64,000 nucleotides of DNA from Ancylobacter aquaticus. GTDB lineage: Bacteria; Pseudomonadota; Alphaproteobacteria; Rhizobiales; Xanthobacteraceae. The position numbers and the translations under genes are program-made. The notes below the pieces were generated by a model, which saw only the letters and a list, made by a program, of their open reading frames with translations, was not told the DNA's origin and did not search any database. Numbering within the stretch: the first letter of the stretch is position 1; the number at the start of each line of letters is the position of its first letter. Below are positions 56,002-64,000 of this stretch, piece after piece. Where the stretch lies: the NCBI RefSeq assembly GCF_004339465.1, contig NZ_SMFY01000003.1, forward strand, positions 495,344-559,343. Reading direction: 5' to 3'.

Positions 56002-56650
56002 GGGCGATTTCTCCGGCAGCGCGGTGGCGCTGGTGAATGCGATGGGGAGAGGTTTTCACAGCCGGCAGACAGGGTCAACATTAAATCTACCGATTTACTA
56101 GAAAACAGCCGGGGGCTGTTGGCTGCGCTGTGGGCGGCTCCAATCGTCGGCGCTGTCGGGCGGCGCTGAGACGGGGAGGTGCCGGGGGCGGGACCCCGAC
56201 AAGCCACCGCGCGGCGTGCGGCTCTGCCCCGCAAGGCGAGAACCAGGCGGGCGGGCGAATTCCGGGACGAGGCGTTCGACCGAGGGGGGAAGCTGTCGCC
56301 GCAGGTCGGGAGGGTGTCCTCCACCCCGCCGGGCACCTCGGCGTCGTCAACGCGCTCGGCCGGAACCTGACCGCCGCCTCGTCGCCGGTATCGACAAGAC
56401 CGTTGCGATCCTCATTCGGCGGGGCGACATCACGGTTCAATTCCGCCGTCGTTTCAGCTATTGAGCCTTTCAGCTACCGAGGGTTTTCATCCGCCAAGCC
56501 TAGCGGTGCCTGGGCACGTCGCGCCCCGCCCGCCCGATGGTGTGCCATTCGCCTCGCGGGGGCGCCCTGGCGGGCGTATCGTGCCGGCTGATGCCCTCGC
56601 CGCCCGCCGGATGCCCGGCCCATAAACGATTGTGACGTGAGGAAACCCCG
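56002..56650. other. 649-base gap between sbp and the SapC-like gene
   Basis: No gene is supported; the open frames across it are proline/arginine-rich and have no family features. It should hold the divergent promoters. Apart from the operator-like palindrome at 56082-56097 nothing clear is seen in the GC-rich middle (about 56120-56400). Confidence 0.4.
56082..56097. promoter_or_regulatory. palindromic operator candidate upstream of sbp
   Basis: TAAATC-TACC-GATTTA is a perfect 6-bp inverted repeat in an AT-rich island, 81 bases before the sbp ATG. The right half ACCGATTTA nearly matches ACCAATTTA at 60811-60819 upstream of the cysI operon. This suggests one sulfur regulator, possibly of the Rrf2/CymR or LysR type. 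Confidence 0.5.
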
Positions 56651-57445
56651 ATGCCACCCAGTACCGCTGCCACCCTGCCGCTTTTCTACCGGAACCCGAT
56701 GCTGCTGCGCAGCCAGGAACACGGCACGTTCGGGCTGCGCCGGGCGCACGATTTCCGCTTCGCCGCCGACACCGCCGTGGTGCCGCTGGTGGCCAGCGAA
56801 TTCGCTCCGGCGAGCCGTCACTACCCCATCGTCTTTGCGCCCGACGCCGCCGCTACCCCGCTCGCGGTGCTCGGCGTGGCGGCCGGGCGCAACCTGTTCG
56901 TCGATGGCGAGGGCCAGTGGCGGGCGGGAACTTATGTGCCCGGCTATGTGCGCCGCTACCCCTTCGTGCCCATGACCAATGCGAGCGGCGGGGCGCCGAT
57001 GCTGGCGGTGGACAGCGCTTCTCCGCGCGTCGTCAACGGGGCGTCGGGGGAGGATGTGGACGCGTTCTTCGACACGGCCGGCCGGCCGACGGCGACGAGC
57101 CAGGCGGCGATGGCGTTCTGCGAGAGCTATCGGCTAGAGGCCGTGCGGATCGCCGCCTTCGGCAAGGCGCTGCTGGACCACAAGCTGCTGGTCGATCGTT
57201 CGGTGCGGATCAACTATCACGCCAGGAGGGATTCCGCCGCCGCGCCGCCCCCCGAAGCGACCGTCAACGGTTTCCGCATGGTGGACGAGGCGGCTTTCCG
57301 CGCGCTGCCGGCGGAGGTGGTGGCGAGGTTCCATGCCGAAGGCTGGACCGACCTCGTCGTGCTGCATCTCGCCTCGCAGCTCGGCTGGCAGGCGCTGGTG
57401 GATGCCTCCGCCGCGAAGGCCTCCCAGGCCGTCGCTGCCGCCTGA
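56651..57445 (+). CDS. SapC family protein
   Basis: A 264-residue protein matching the SapC family by PLFYRNPMLLRSQEHGTFGL at the start, HYPIVFAPDAAATPLAVLGV, GYVRRYPFVPMT, AMAFCESYRLEAVRIAAFGKALLDHKLLVDRS and the C-terminal LVVLHLASQLGWQALV. The family name comes from an S-layer-related protein of Campylobacter, but its function in alphaproteobacteria is unknown. AGGAAA lies upstream of ATG 56651. It is surrounded by sulfur genes on the other strand and may simply be a bystander. Confidence 0.78.
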   Translation: MPPSTAATLPLFYRNPMLLRSQEHGTFGLRRAHDFRFAADTAVVPLVASEFAPASRHYPIVFAPDAAATPLAVLGVAAGRNLFVDGEGQWRAGTYVPGYVRRYPFVPMTNASGGAPMLAVDSASPRVVNGASGEDVDAFFDTAGRPTATSQAAMAFCESYRLEAVRIAAFGKALLDHKLLVDRSVRINYHARRDSAAAPPPEATVNGFRMVDEAAFRALPAEVVARFHAEGWTDLVVLHLASQLGWQALVDASAAKASQAVAAA

Positions 57446-57540
57446 GCGACGTAACCCCCTCGCCCGGCGTTTGCGCGGGGCGAGGGCAGGCCTGCGCCCG
57501 TGGCCGCTTGCCATGGCTTGAGCCAGGGGAACGGGCCGGC

Positions 57541-58284
57541 TCAGTTCCCGACGGTGTTCAGCAGGGTGTGGATGCCGCACTCGGTCTTGGCCTTGCCACG
57601 CCAGCGGCCGGCGCGGGAATCCTCGCCCTCGGCGGCGCGGCTGGTGCAGGGCATGCAGCCCACCGAGGCGAAGCCCTTCGCCACCAGCGGATGGTCCGGC
57701 AGGGCGAACGCCTTGTGCGCGGCTTCCACGCCCGCGCGGTCGAGATTGGCGAGCGGGTTGAACTTGAGGCGCACGCCGTCGCGCTCCACCACCGGAATGG
57801 AGGCGCGCAGGCCGCCCTGATAGCGCTTGCGCCCGTTCAACCAGCCGTCGAAACCGTCCAGCGCCCGCGCGAGAGGCTCCACCTTGCGGATGCGGCAGCA
57901 GGTGTCGGGGTCGGTGAACCAAAGGTCGCGCCCGCCATCGAGCGCGGCCACCCGCGCCGCGTCCGGCTGGAGGCTGCGCACATCGGTGAGGCCGAGGCGG
58001 GCGGTGAGCATGTCGCGATAGGCCAGCGTTTCCTCGAACAGCCAGCCAGTGTCGAGAAACACCACCGGGATCGAGCGGTCGACCTCTGCCGCATAGGCCA
58101 GCAGCACGGCCGATTCCGTGCCGAAGGACGACACCAGGCAGAGCCGGCCGGCCCCGACCGTGCGCAGCGCGGCCTCGATAATCTCGACCGGGCCGGCATC
58201 GACCAGCGCGCAGGCGAGCCCGCCCACTTCATCCGTGCAGGGCGTGGCGGGAGTGAAATCGAGGCCGGGGCGCTGGAAGCTCAT
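57541..58284 (-). CDS. cysH: adenylyl-sulfate (APS/PAPS) reductase
   Basis: A 247-residue reductase of activated sulfate to sulfite. SSFGTESAVLLAYAAEVD is the PP-loop-like start, and VVFLDTGWLFEETLAYRD follows. The cysteine pairs CCRIRKVEPL and CMPC around residues 125 and 208, with the terminal ECGIH nucleophile, define the 4Fe-4S form, which usually prefers APS. ATG 58284 overlaps the DUF934 stop as ATGA. It is last in DUF2849-cysI-DUF934-cysH. Confidence 0.93.
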   Translation of the reverse strand: MSFQRPGLDFTPATPCTDEVGGLACALVDAGPVEIIEAALRTVGAGRLCLVSSFGTESAVLLAYAAEVDRSIPVVFLDTGWLFEETLAYRDMLTARLGLTDVRSLQPDAARVAALDGGRDLWFTDPDTCCRIRKVEPLARALDGFDGWLNGRKRYQGGLRASIPVVERDGVRLKFNPLANLDRAGVEAAHKAFALPDHPLVAKGFASVGCMPCTSRAAEGEDSRAGRWRGKAKTECGIHTLLNTVGN

Positions 58285-58793
58285 GAACGTATTCCCGCAA
58301 TGGTGCGGCCGAGGCGCTGGCGCAGCAGGCTCGGGCGCGCATCGGTGGCCGGCTGGTAGAACACGGTGTAGCGGTGGGTCGCCTCGTCGAAGGCCTCGGC
58401 ATCGGCGGGCTTCACCGCCTCGATCTGGTCGAAGCCGGAGCGCTCCATCAGCAGGAACTGGTCGCGCAGCACATTGCCGATAGCGCGCAGCGGGCCGGTC
58501 CAGCCGAGCCGCTCGCGCAGCAGCCGCGCCTGGCTGTAGGCGCGCCCGTCGCGGAAGGAGGGGAAGTTCAGCGCGATAAGCGCCAGTTGGGGCAAATACG
58601 GTTCGATTTCGGCGATCGGGCGGTTGTTCGGCCAGATGATTCCGACCGGAGCCTGCCGGCCCTTCAGCGCCTCGGCCTCCGAGAGCAAGCGGTCGATGCC
58701 GATGAGCACCGGCGCGCCTTCCGGCAGCGCCTCGTCATCCGCCACGCGGACATAGGCGTCGGCGACGATCTCACCCTTTTCAATGAGCGGCAT
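58281..58793 (-). CDS. DUF934 family protein of the sulfite reductase operon
   Basis: A 170-residue protein of the DUF934 family, recognised by IGIDRLLSEAEALKGRQAPVG, LALIALNFPSFRDGRAYSQARLLRERLGW, TGPLRAIGNVLRDQFLLMERSGFD and FYQPATDARPS. It is regularly encoded between cysI and cysH in alpha-, beta- and gammaproteobacteria and is thought to assist sulfite reduction; its activity is not established. The ATG at 58793 lies 14 bases inside the cysI end, showing coupling. Confidence 0.87.
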   Translation of the reverse strand: MPLIEKGEIVADAYVRVADDEALPEGAPVLIGIDRLLSEAEALKGRQAPVGIIWPNNRPIAEIEPYLPQLALIALNFPSFRDGRAYSQARLLRERLGWTGPLRAIGNVLRDQFLLMERSGFDQIEAVKPADAEAFDEATHRYTVFYQPATDARPSLLRQRLGRTIAGIRS

Positions 58794-60435
58794 AAACGCG
58801 CTCCTTGAAGGGCTCGACGCCGAGGCGGGCGACGGTGTCGATGAAGAGTTCATGCGGCCCGGCGCGCAGCTCCATATAGGTGTCGACCACGTCTTCCACG
58901 AGGCCGGGCACCTGCTCATAGGACACTGCCGGCCCCAGCAGCGTGCCGAGCTGGGCGTGCTCGTCGGCACGCCCGCCCAGGGTGATCTGGAAGAATTCCT
59001 GGCCGTTCTTCTCCACGCCGAGAATGCCGATATGGCCGACATGGTGGTGGCCGCAGGCATTGATGCAGCCGGAGATATTGATGTGGAGCCGGCCAACGCC
59101 GCGGGCGCGGTCGAGATCGGCGAAGCGCTTGGCGATCTCCTGCGCCACCGGAATGGCGCGGGTATTGGCCAGCGCGCAGTAATCCAGTCCCGGGCAGGAG
59201 ATGATGTCGTTGACGAGGTTGACGTTCGGCGTGGCGAGGCCGGCGGCGTCAAGCGCGGCCCACAGCGCCGGCAGATCGCGCTGCGCTACGTGCGGCAGGC
59301 ACAGGTTCTGCTCGTGTCCGACGCGGATTTCGCTGAAGGCGTAACGCTCGGCGAGGTCGGCGACGACGTCCATCTGGTCCGCCGTGGCGTCGCCGGGAGG
59401 AGCGCCGACGGGCTTCAGCGAAATGGTGACGATGGCGTGCCCGGGCACCTTGTGGGTGTGCACCGAATTGCGGTGCCAGGTGGCGAAGCGCGGGTCGGCC
59501 AGCGCCTCGATGAGTTCGGCCGGCTCGTTCTCCAGCGTCTCGAAGGCGGGATAGATGAAGCGGTCGCGGATATCGGCGATGGCCTCGTCGGTGAGGTGCA
59601 GCGCCCCGTCGCGGATCGCCGCCCATTCGGCCTCGACCGCCTTGGAGAATTCCTCGGCGCCGATCTCGTGGACGAGGATCTTGATGCGCGCCTTGTAGAT
59701 GTTGTCGCGGCGCCCGTACTGGTTGTACACGCGCATGATGGCTTCGATGTAACTGAGCAGTTCGCGTGCCGGCAGGAACGGTCGGATCGACTTGCCAACA
59801 AAAGGCGTGCGGCCGAGACCGCCGCCGACCAGCACCTCGAAGCCGAGCTCACCGGCCTCATTGCGGTGCAGGCGCAGGCCGACATCGTGCACCTTGATCG
59901 CCGCACGGTCGTGACCAGCAGCGGTGACAGCGATCTTGAACTTGCGCGGGAGGTAGGTGAATTCCGGGTGCAGGGTCGAATATTGCCGCAGGATTTCCGC
60001 CCAGATGCGCGGGTCGTCGCATTCTTCCGGCGTCGCGGCGGCCCACTGGTCGGTGGTGACGTTGCGGATGCAGTTGCCCGAGGTCTGGATGCCGTGGACG
60101 CCAACCTCGGCCAGCGCGGCCATCGCCTCGGGAAGCTCGTCGAGCTTGATCCAGTTGAACTGGATGTTCTGCCGGGTGGTGAAATGGCCGTAACCGCGAT
60201 CATAGACCCGCGCGACATGCGCCATGCGGCGCAACTGCGCGGCGCTCAGCGTGCCATAGGGAATGGCGATGCGCAGCATATAGGCGTGCAACTGGAGATA
60301 GACGCCGTTCATCAGCCGGAGCGGCTTGAACTCGTCCTCCGAGAGCGCGCCCGACAGGCGGCGGCCGACCTGGTCGCGGAACTCGGCGACACGTTCGGCC
60401 AGAAAGGCGCGGTCGAATTCATCATAGGCATACAT
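58780..60435 (-). CDS. cysI: sulfite reductase hemoprotein subunit
   Basis: A 551-residue nitrite/sulfite reductase with two ferredoxin-like and two siroheme domains. The start region has YGTLSAAQLRRMAHVARVYD and HFTTRQNIQFNWI. The metal centre is held by CPGLDYC and CINACGHHHVGHIG (C-x5-C and C-x3-C) in the last third. Since it lies with cysH and DUF934, sulfite is the likely substrate rather than nitrite. It begins 24 bases after DUF2849. No flavoprotein CysJ is adjacent, so ferredoxin or another donor is implied. Confidence 0.94.
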   Translation of the reverse strand: MYAYDEFDRAFLAERVAEFRDQVGRRLSGALSEDEFKPLRLMNGVYLQLHAYMLRIAIPYGTLSAAQLRRMAHVARVYDRGYGHFTTRQNIQFNWIKLDELPEAMAALAEVGVHGIQTSGNCIRNVTTDQWAAATPEECDDPRIWAEILRQYSTLHPEFTYLPRKFKIAVTAAGHDRAAIKVHDVGLRLHRNEAGELGFEVLVGGGLGRTPFVGKSIRPFLPARELLSYIEAIMRVYNQYGRRDNIYKARIKILVHEIGAEEFSKAVEAEWAAIRDGALHLTDEAIADIRDRFIYPAFETLENEPAELIEALADPRFATWHRNSVHTHKVPGHAIVTISLKPVGAPPGDATADQMDVVADLAERYAFSEIRVGHEQNLCLPHVAQRDLPALWAALDAAGLATPNVNLVNDIISCPGLDYCALANTRAIPVAQEIAKRFADLDRARGVGRLHINISGCINACGHHHVGHIGILGVEKNGQEFFQITLGGRADEHAQLGTLLGPAVSYEQVPGLVEDVVDTYMELRAGPHELFIDTVARLGVEPFKERVYAAH

Positions 60436-60459
60436 GGGCGGGGCGGGCCTTGTGCGTCT

Positions 60460-60768
60460 TCAATGGGGCAGTTCAAAAGTCGGGCCTGCGACGCGGATGC
60501 GTTCGCGCAGATTGCCCGGGGCGAGCGCGCCATCCGTGCCCACCAGCACCGGCGCCACATAGGGGCCGACGGCATCGAGATCACGCTTTCCGGCTTCCGC
60601 GAGCAAAGCGAGGGCGGCATCGGCGGTGGTCACGACAGCGGCGTCCGCCAGCTCGACCGACCAGCCGCCGGCCTTCGTGCGCCACACCACGGCGCCGTCG
60701 GTTAGACGGTTGGCGGTGACGGCGACGGGGCCATTGACCTTCAGTTTCTGCTGCTGCGGCGCGGCCAT
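60460..60768 (-). CDS. DUF2849 family protein
   Basis: A 102-residue protein that starts MAAPQQQKLKVNGPVAVTANRLTDGAVVWR and ends in GNLRERIRVAGPTFELPH, the DUF2849 pattern found before cysI in alphaproteobacteria. Function unknown; a link to siroheme sulfite reductase follows only from the conserved position. ATG 60768 is chosen by family length; AGGGA lies about 10 bases upstream. It is the first gene of the cysI unit. Confidence 0.82.
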   Translation of the reverse strand: MAAPQQQKLKVNGPVAVTANRLTDGAVVWRTKAGGWSVELADAAVVTTADAALALLAEAGKRDLDAVGPYVAPVLVGTDGALAPGNLRERIRVAGPTFELPH

Positions 60769-61287
60769 GTCGGCTAATCCCTGTGGGTAGTCGGGGTATT
60801 CGTATATCACACCAATTTAGAACGTACAAAAGGAATAAATGCACAAAAATGACGTGTAATTAGGAGCGCGGCGCTCGGCGGCGTGGATTTTTCGGGCGGG
60901 CGTTTGGAGCCATTTGTGGCGACGACGTGCTCGCAAACGCGTCAGCCGGAGACATTCGGGTAAGAGACATCCGCCGAGGAGTCTTGCGCTGGGTCCCGTA
61001 TCGCCCCCCGCTGGCGCTGCAGGCGTCCGGGAAACGGGGCGCTCATTCCCCAGCGTTGCGCGGCGTGTTCCCCGGACAAGCCGCACGCAGCGCGGCGACG
61101 ATCCGGGACCCAGGGAAAACCATGCCGCCCGCGTCGTGAAACCGGCCGCCTCGTGCCCCGGGCACACCTCTCTCCGCCCCGTCATCCCGGCCGTTCGATG
61201 CGCTGGCACACGATCCCGGATCGGCCTGCGGCCGTCCGGGATGACGATAGCCCCGATGGGACTGGAGGCTGCCCCGCCCCCACCCCC
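60769..61287. repeat. 519-base gap with promoter region and dispersed palindromes
   Basis: No gene is seen. The part next to DUF2849 (60780-60870) is strongly AT-rich and should hold the cysI promoter. Further away, CTGGGTCCC (near 60988) and GGGACCCAG (near 61105) form a wide inverted repeat. Between 61180 and 61250 CGTCATCCCGG and CCGGGATGACG bracket a segment with CGATCCCGGATCGGCCTGCGG, the repeat type also found at 14410-14458. Confidence 0.5.
60803..60819. promoter_or_regulatory. operator-like site upstream of the cysI unit
   Basis: TATATCACACCAATTTA lies 35 bases before the DUF2849 ATG. Read on the minus strand, TAAATTGGT matches TAAATCGGT of the sbp site in eight of nine bases, and GATATA resembles GATTTA, with one extra spacer base. 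Confidence 0.4.
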
Positions 61288-62460
61288 TCAAATAATGTTC
61301 AGTTCCGCATGCGGGCGGCCGCTCGCGATGCGCTCATAGGAGAACACGTCGAGATCGAGCGACAGCGAGCGGCCATGCACCAGCCATTCGGTGATGGCGC
61401 GGCCGGCGGCGGGGGCCTGCTGCAGGCCGTGACCGGAAAAGCCGTTCATGAAGTAGAAATTCGCCACTTCCGGGTGCGGGCCGATCACCGCGTTGTGGTC
61501 GAGCAGGTTCATCTCGTAATGCCCGGCCCAGGCGCGCACGACCTTGAGTTCCTCCATCGCCGGGATACGGTGGGCGAGGTTCGGCCAGATGGTTTCCTCG
61601 AACACCGACCAATCGACCTCGAAATCGCCGGCCGCGTCGGGGTCGTTGTCTTCCGCCGGCGGCGCGCCGCAGATCTGGTAGGCGCCTTCGGGGCGGATAT
61701 AGAAGCCGGAAGGGTCGACCAACAGCGGCAGCTTCGCGATCGGCGTACGGCAATGCACCACGAAGACGCAGCGCTTCTTTCCCTCCACCGGCAGGGGAAT
61801 GCCGGCCATCGCCGCCACGCGCCCCGCCTGCGGCCCGGCGGCATTAACCAGCGCGCCGCAGCCGAGCCGGCGCCCATCCGCCAGCGTCGCGCCGGTGATG
61901 CGGGAACCCTCGCGGGTGAGCCCCACCACCTCGCCGGTGATGAAATGCGCTCCCTGCGCCTTCGCCGCGCTGCGCAGGCAAGCGAGCAAAGCGTGCGCAT
62001 CGAACCAGCCCTCTCCCGAGCGACCAAACGCGCCGGCAGCGAGATCGTCCACATTCAGCCAGGGGAAGGCGGCCTTCAGCGCGGCAGGATCGAGCAGGGC
62101 GATGTCGGCGCCCTCGGCCTGCTGCGTGCGGTGATTGGCGGCGAGGATCGGCAGGCCGGCGGCCGAGGCGAGGATGAGATAGCCGCCCTCGTGAAAGGCG
62201 AGATCGGTGTCCGCTCCGAACCGCTCCTTCGCGCTGCGGAGGAATTCCAGCCCGAACAGCGACATGCGGATATTTTCGGGAATCGAGAATTGCTGGCGCA
62301 GCGAAGCGGCCGACAGGGCGGTGGACGCCTGCGCGAAACTGGGGTCGCGCTCGACCACGGCGACGCGGCCGCGAAAGGCGGGATCAAGGGTGAGGAAATA
62401 GGCGGAGGCGGCACCCATGATGGCGCCGCCGACAATGAGCACGTCGTAAGTCTCGTCCAT
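61288..62460 (-). CDS. FAD-dependent oxidoreductase (DAO/FOXRED1-like)
   Basis: A 390-residue flavoenzyme of the D-amino-acid-oxidase superfamily. The FAD fold is YDVLIVGGAIMGAASAYFL, followed by ASTALSAASLRQQFS, ALVNAAGPQAGRVAAMAG and the C-terminal YFMNGFSGHGLQQAPAAGRAI. It resembles the sarcosine/dimethylglycine oxidase-like proteins near mitochondrial FOXRED1. The substrate is unknown; secondary amines or amino acids are likely. ATG 62460 is supported by the family start MDETYDV. Confidence 0.85.
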   Translation of the reverse strand: MDETYDVLIVGGAIMGAASAYFLTLDPAFRGRVAVVERDPSFAQASTALSAASLRQQFSIPENIRMSLFGLEFLRSAKERFGADTDLAFHEGGYLILASAAGLPILAANHRTQQAEGADIALLDPAALKAAFPWLNVDDLAAGAFGRSGEGWFDAHALLACLRSAAKAQGAHFITGEVVGLTREGSRITGATLADGRRLGCGALVNAAGPQAGRVAAMAGIPLPVEGKKRCVFVVHCRTPIAKLPLLVDPSGFYIRPEGAYQICGAPPAEDNDPDAAGDFEVDWSVFEETIWPNLAHRIPAMEELKVVRAWAGHYEMNLLDHNAVIGPHPEVANFYFMNGFSGHGLQQAPAAGRAITEWLVHGRSLSLDLDVFSYERIASGRPHAELNII

Positions 62461-62567
62461 GGCCTTGACCCGTAAGGCGGCGCGACCGGGCACCGGCGCC
62501 CGATTGGCAGCCCGCCAGTGAGCGGGATAGGCTCTTCGCTCTTTCCTGCCAATGAGCCGAGCGAATC

Positions 62568-63467
62568 ATGTCCACACCCGTCCGTCCGCGCCGCAGCGTG
62601 CTGTTCATGCCGGGCTCGAACCCGCGCGCGCTGGAGAAGGCCCGCAGCCTGCCCGCCGACGCCATTGTCATCGACCTCGAGGACGCGGTGGCGCCCGATG
62701 CCAAGGCGCAGGCCCGGGAGCGCGTGGCGACGACCCTTGGCGAGGGCGGCTTCGCCCCGCGCGAGGTGGTGGTGCGGACCAATGGTGTCGACACACCCTG
62801 GTTCACGCAGGACCTCGCCATGATCGCCGCCGCCAGCGCGAAGGAGGAGGGTCCCGACGCGGTGCTGCTGCCCAAGGTGGACGACCCCGAGACGCTGCTG
62901 CTGGTGGGCCGCGCGCTGGAGGCGCTGGGCGCGGCACCTTCGCTGCGGGTGTGGGCGATGATCGAGACGCCGATCGCGGTGCTGCGGGCGCTCGACATTG
63001 CGCTGGCGGCGAAGAACCCGGGGAGCCGGCTCGCCGTGCTGGCGCTCGGCACCAATGATCTCTCCAAGGAAACCGGCGCCCGCATCGTGCCCGGGCGCGC
63101 GCCGATGGCGAGCTGGCTCTCCCACTGCGTGCTGGCGGCCCGCGCCGGCGGGGTCGGCGTGCTCGATGCGGTGTGGAACGATTTTCGCGACGTCGACGGC
63201 TTTGCGCGCGAATGCCGGGAAGCCGCCGATATGGGGTTCGACGGCAAGACGCTGATCCACCCGGACCAGATCGGCCCCTGCAATGCCGCCTTCTCGCCCC
63301 GGCAGGAAGAGGTGGAGGCAGCGCGGGCGCTGATCGCGCTGTTCGACCGGCCGGAGCATGCCGGCAAGGGTGTCGTGCAGGTCGAGGGACGGATGGTGGA
63401 GCGCATGCATGCCGACATCGCCCGCAAGACGGTGGCACTCGCCGATGCGATCGACCGGCGGAACTGA
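62568..63467 (+). CDS. HpcH/HpaI aldolase, CitE-like CoA ester lyase
   Basis: A 299-residue TIM-barrel lyase. RRSVLFMPGSNPRALEKA, IVIDLEDAVAPDAKAQAR (metal-binding acid), RTNGVDTPWF, VWAMIETPIAVL and GKTLIHPDQIGPCN are family blocks shared by citrate lyase beta, malyl-CoA and citramalyl-CoA lyases. Missing CitD/CitF neighbours argue against true citrate lyase; a malyl- or citramalyl-CoA lyase or thioesterase is more likely. It is transcribed away from the FAD enzyme and 21 bases before DUF1737. Confidence 0.85.
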   Translation: MSTPVRPRRSVLFMPGSNPRALEKARSLPADAIVIDLEDAVAPDAKAQARERVATTLGEGGFAPREVVVRTNGVDTPWFTQDLAMIAAASAKEEGPDAVLLPKVDDPETLLLVGRALEALGAAPSLRVWAMIETPIAVLRALDIALAAKNPGSRLAVLALGTNDLSKETGARIVPGRAPMASWLSHCVLAARAGGVGVLDAVWNDFRDVDGFARECREAADMGFDGKTLIHPDQIGPCNAAFSPRQEEVEAARALIALFDRPEHAGKGVVQVEGRMVERMHADIARKTVALADAIDRRN

Positions 63468-63487
63468 ACAGCGGAACTGAGGAAGAG

Positions 63488-63697
63488 ATGTCCATGAAGC
63501 TCTATCGCTATCTCACCGGACCGGACGACCAGGCCTTCTGCAAGCGCGTTTCGGCCGCGCTCAACAAGGGCTGGCAGTTGCAGGGCGACCCGACCCTGAC
63601 CTTCGACCCGGTGAAGGGACGGGTGATCTGCGGCCAGGCGATCGTCAAAGAGGTCGAGGGCGAATGGAACGAGGAGGTGGTGCTCTCCGACCATTGA
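63488..63697 (+). CDS. DUF1737 domain protein
   Basis: A 69-residue protein, recognised by KLYRYLTGPDDQAFCKRV, ALNKGWQLQGDPTLTFDP and ICGQAIVKEVEG. ATG 63488 has GAGG 6 bases upstream; ATG 63494 is in frame. In alphaproteobacteria this small protein commonly follows a CitE-like lyase gene, as here, and may be cotranscribed with it. Function unknown. Confidence 0.82.
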   Translation: MSMKLYRYLTGPDDQAFCKRVSAALNKGWQLQGDPTLTFDPVKGRVICGQAIVKEVEGEWNEEVVLSDH

Positions 63698-64000
63698 CGC
63701 CCCGGGGGCGCGGGGGCCTGCGGATGCTGGATCTGCCGGCTTTCGGCCCGGTTTTGAGGGCCGGCGCGGCCGGCCGGCGAGAAGGGAAAATCACCGGCCG
63801 GGGAGGAGCAATGGGGCCGGCGGAAAACTGGGACAGCAAGACTAACCAATTGAAAGGTAAGTGTTTATTCCCTTTTGCGACGGGTTTATCAACAAGGTCG
63901 TGAACCTGTCATTTTTCTGAAAAAGGGCGTTGACAGTTCTGGGGGGGTGCCCCTATAAAGCGCCCATCGACGCGGCGCCACCGCAACGGCGGGTTTGGCG
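63698..64000. other. leader region at the right edge
   Basis: No protein gene is seen in these 303 bases. The first part is GC-rich. From about 63835 the DNA turns AT-rich (AATTGAAAGGTAAGTG and TGTCATTTTTCTGAAAAAG), which suits an UP element, and leads into the promoter listed next; the remaining 40 bases would be the transcript leader. Confidence 0.5.
63930..63959 (+). promoter_or_regulatory. strong promoter, probably of a ribosomal RNA operon
   Basis: TTGACA (63930-63935) and TATAAA (63954-63959) are separated by 18 bases that contain a G-run and CCCC before the -10 box. A GC-rich discriminator (GCGCCC) follows at once and an AT-rich stretch precedes. This arrangement, TTGACA...GGGGGG...CCCCTATAAAGCGCC, is what I know from rrn promoters of Hyphomicrobiales. 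The rRNA genes would begin beyond the window. Confidence 0.65.

Noticed and set aside
56130..56591. Overlapping open frames in the sbp-sapC gap
   Set aside because: Composition is Arg/Pro/Ala-rich in all frames with no family resemblance, as expected for non-coding GC-rich DNA.

Overview
The window is GC-rich (about 70% in coding DNA) and densely coded, and it reads as chromosome of an alphaproteobacterium of the order Hyphomicrobiales. Three things point there: the alphaproteobacterial orders sdhC-sdhD-sdhA-sdhB and mdh/sucA-sucB-lpd, lineage-typical families (DUF2849, DUF934, DUF1737, DUF2161, SapC-like), and dispersed intergenic palindromes of a kind common in that order. Xanthobacteraceae-like genera (Ancylobacter, Starkeya, Xanthobacter) are my best guess; this is inference from gene content only.

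Region 1 (1-13.7 kb) is a catecholate siderophore locus. It opens with the tail of an iron-siderophore binding protein and a secreted YncE-like beta-propeller. A tightly overlapping run follows: entC, entE, entB (isochorismatase only), a free-standing aryl carrier protein, an EntF-type C-A-PCP-TE synthetase and entA. The adenylation pocket reads as the ten-residue serine code, so a 2,3-dihydroxybenzoyl-serine (enterobactin-like) product is predicted. A convergent ATPase/permease pair and a Fes/IroE-like esterase complete import and iron release. An Imm53-type immunity gene of lower GC sits between permease and esterase. Region 2 (13.8-19.4 kb) holds DsbB, an HNH nuclease and envelope or secreted hydrolases (carboxylesterase, M23 peptidase, PHB-depolymerase-like esterase).

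Region 3 (19.7-34.8 kb) has succinate dehydrogenase, a LysE exporter, GluQ, a spermidine-synthase-fold protein, a DUF2161 gene with a probable CTG start, a secreted glycerophosphodiesterase, an AEC transporter, a DUF5993-DsbB pair, priA, a lower-GC methyltransferase, xerC and a VOC protein. Region 4 (34.8-42.2 kb) has a 40-residue secreted peptide gene with a strong terminator, then lpd, sucB, sucA and mdh on the minus strand. sucCD is not in its usual place; four hairpins lie there instead.

Region 5 (42.3-53.1 kb) is housekeeping and envelope: DUF1003, zapE, a trypsin-like protease, a GNAT, a large DUF3772-MscS channel, a CAP lipoprotein, a CobW GTPase, a D,D-carboxypeptidase and hisE. hisE is preceded by two overlapping five-codon mini-ORFs built from a 14-bp repeat. 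Region 6 (53.1-60.8 kb) is sulfur assimilation: sbp-cysT-cysW without cysA, and DUF2849-cysI-DUF934-cysH without cysG. A similar AT-rich half-palindrome lies upstream of both units. The window closes with an FAD oxidoreductase, a CitE-like lyase, DUF1737, and a consensus promoter that looks like that of a ribosomal RNA operon starting just past the right edge.
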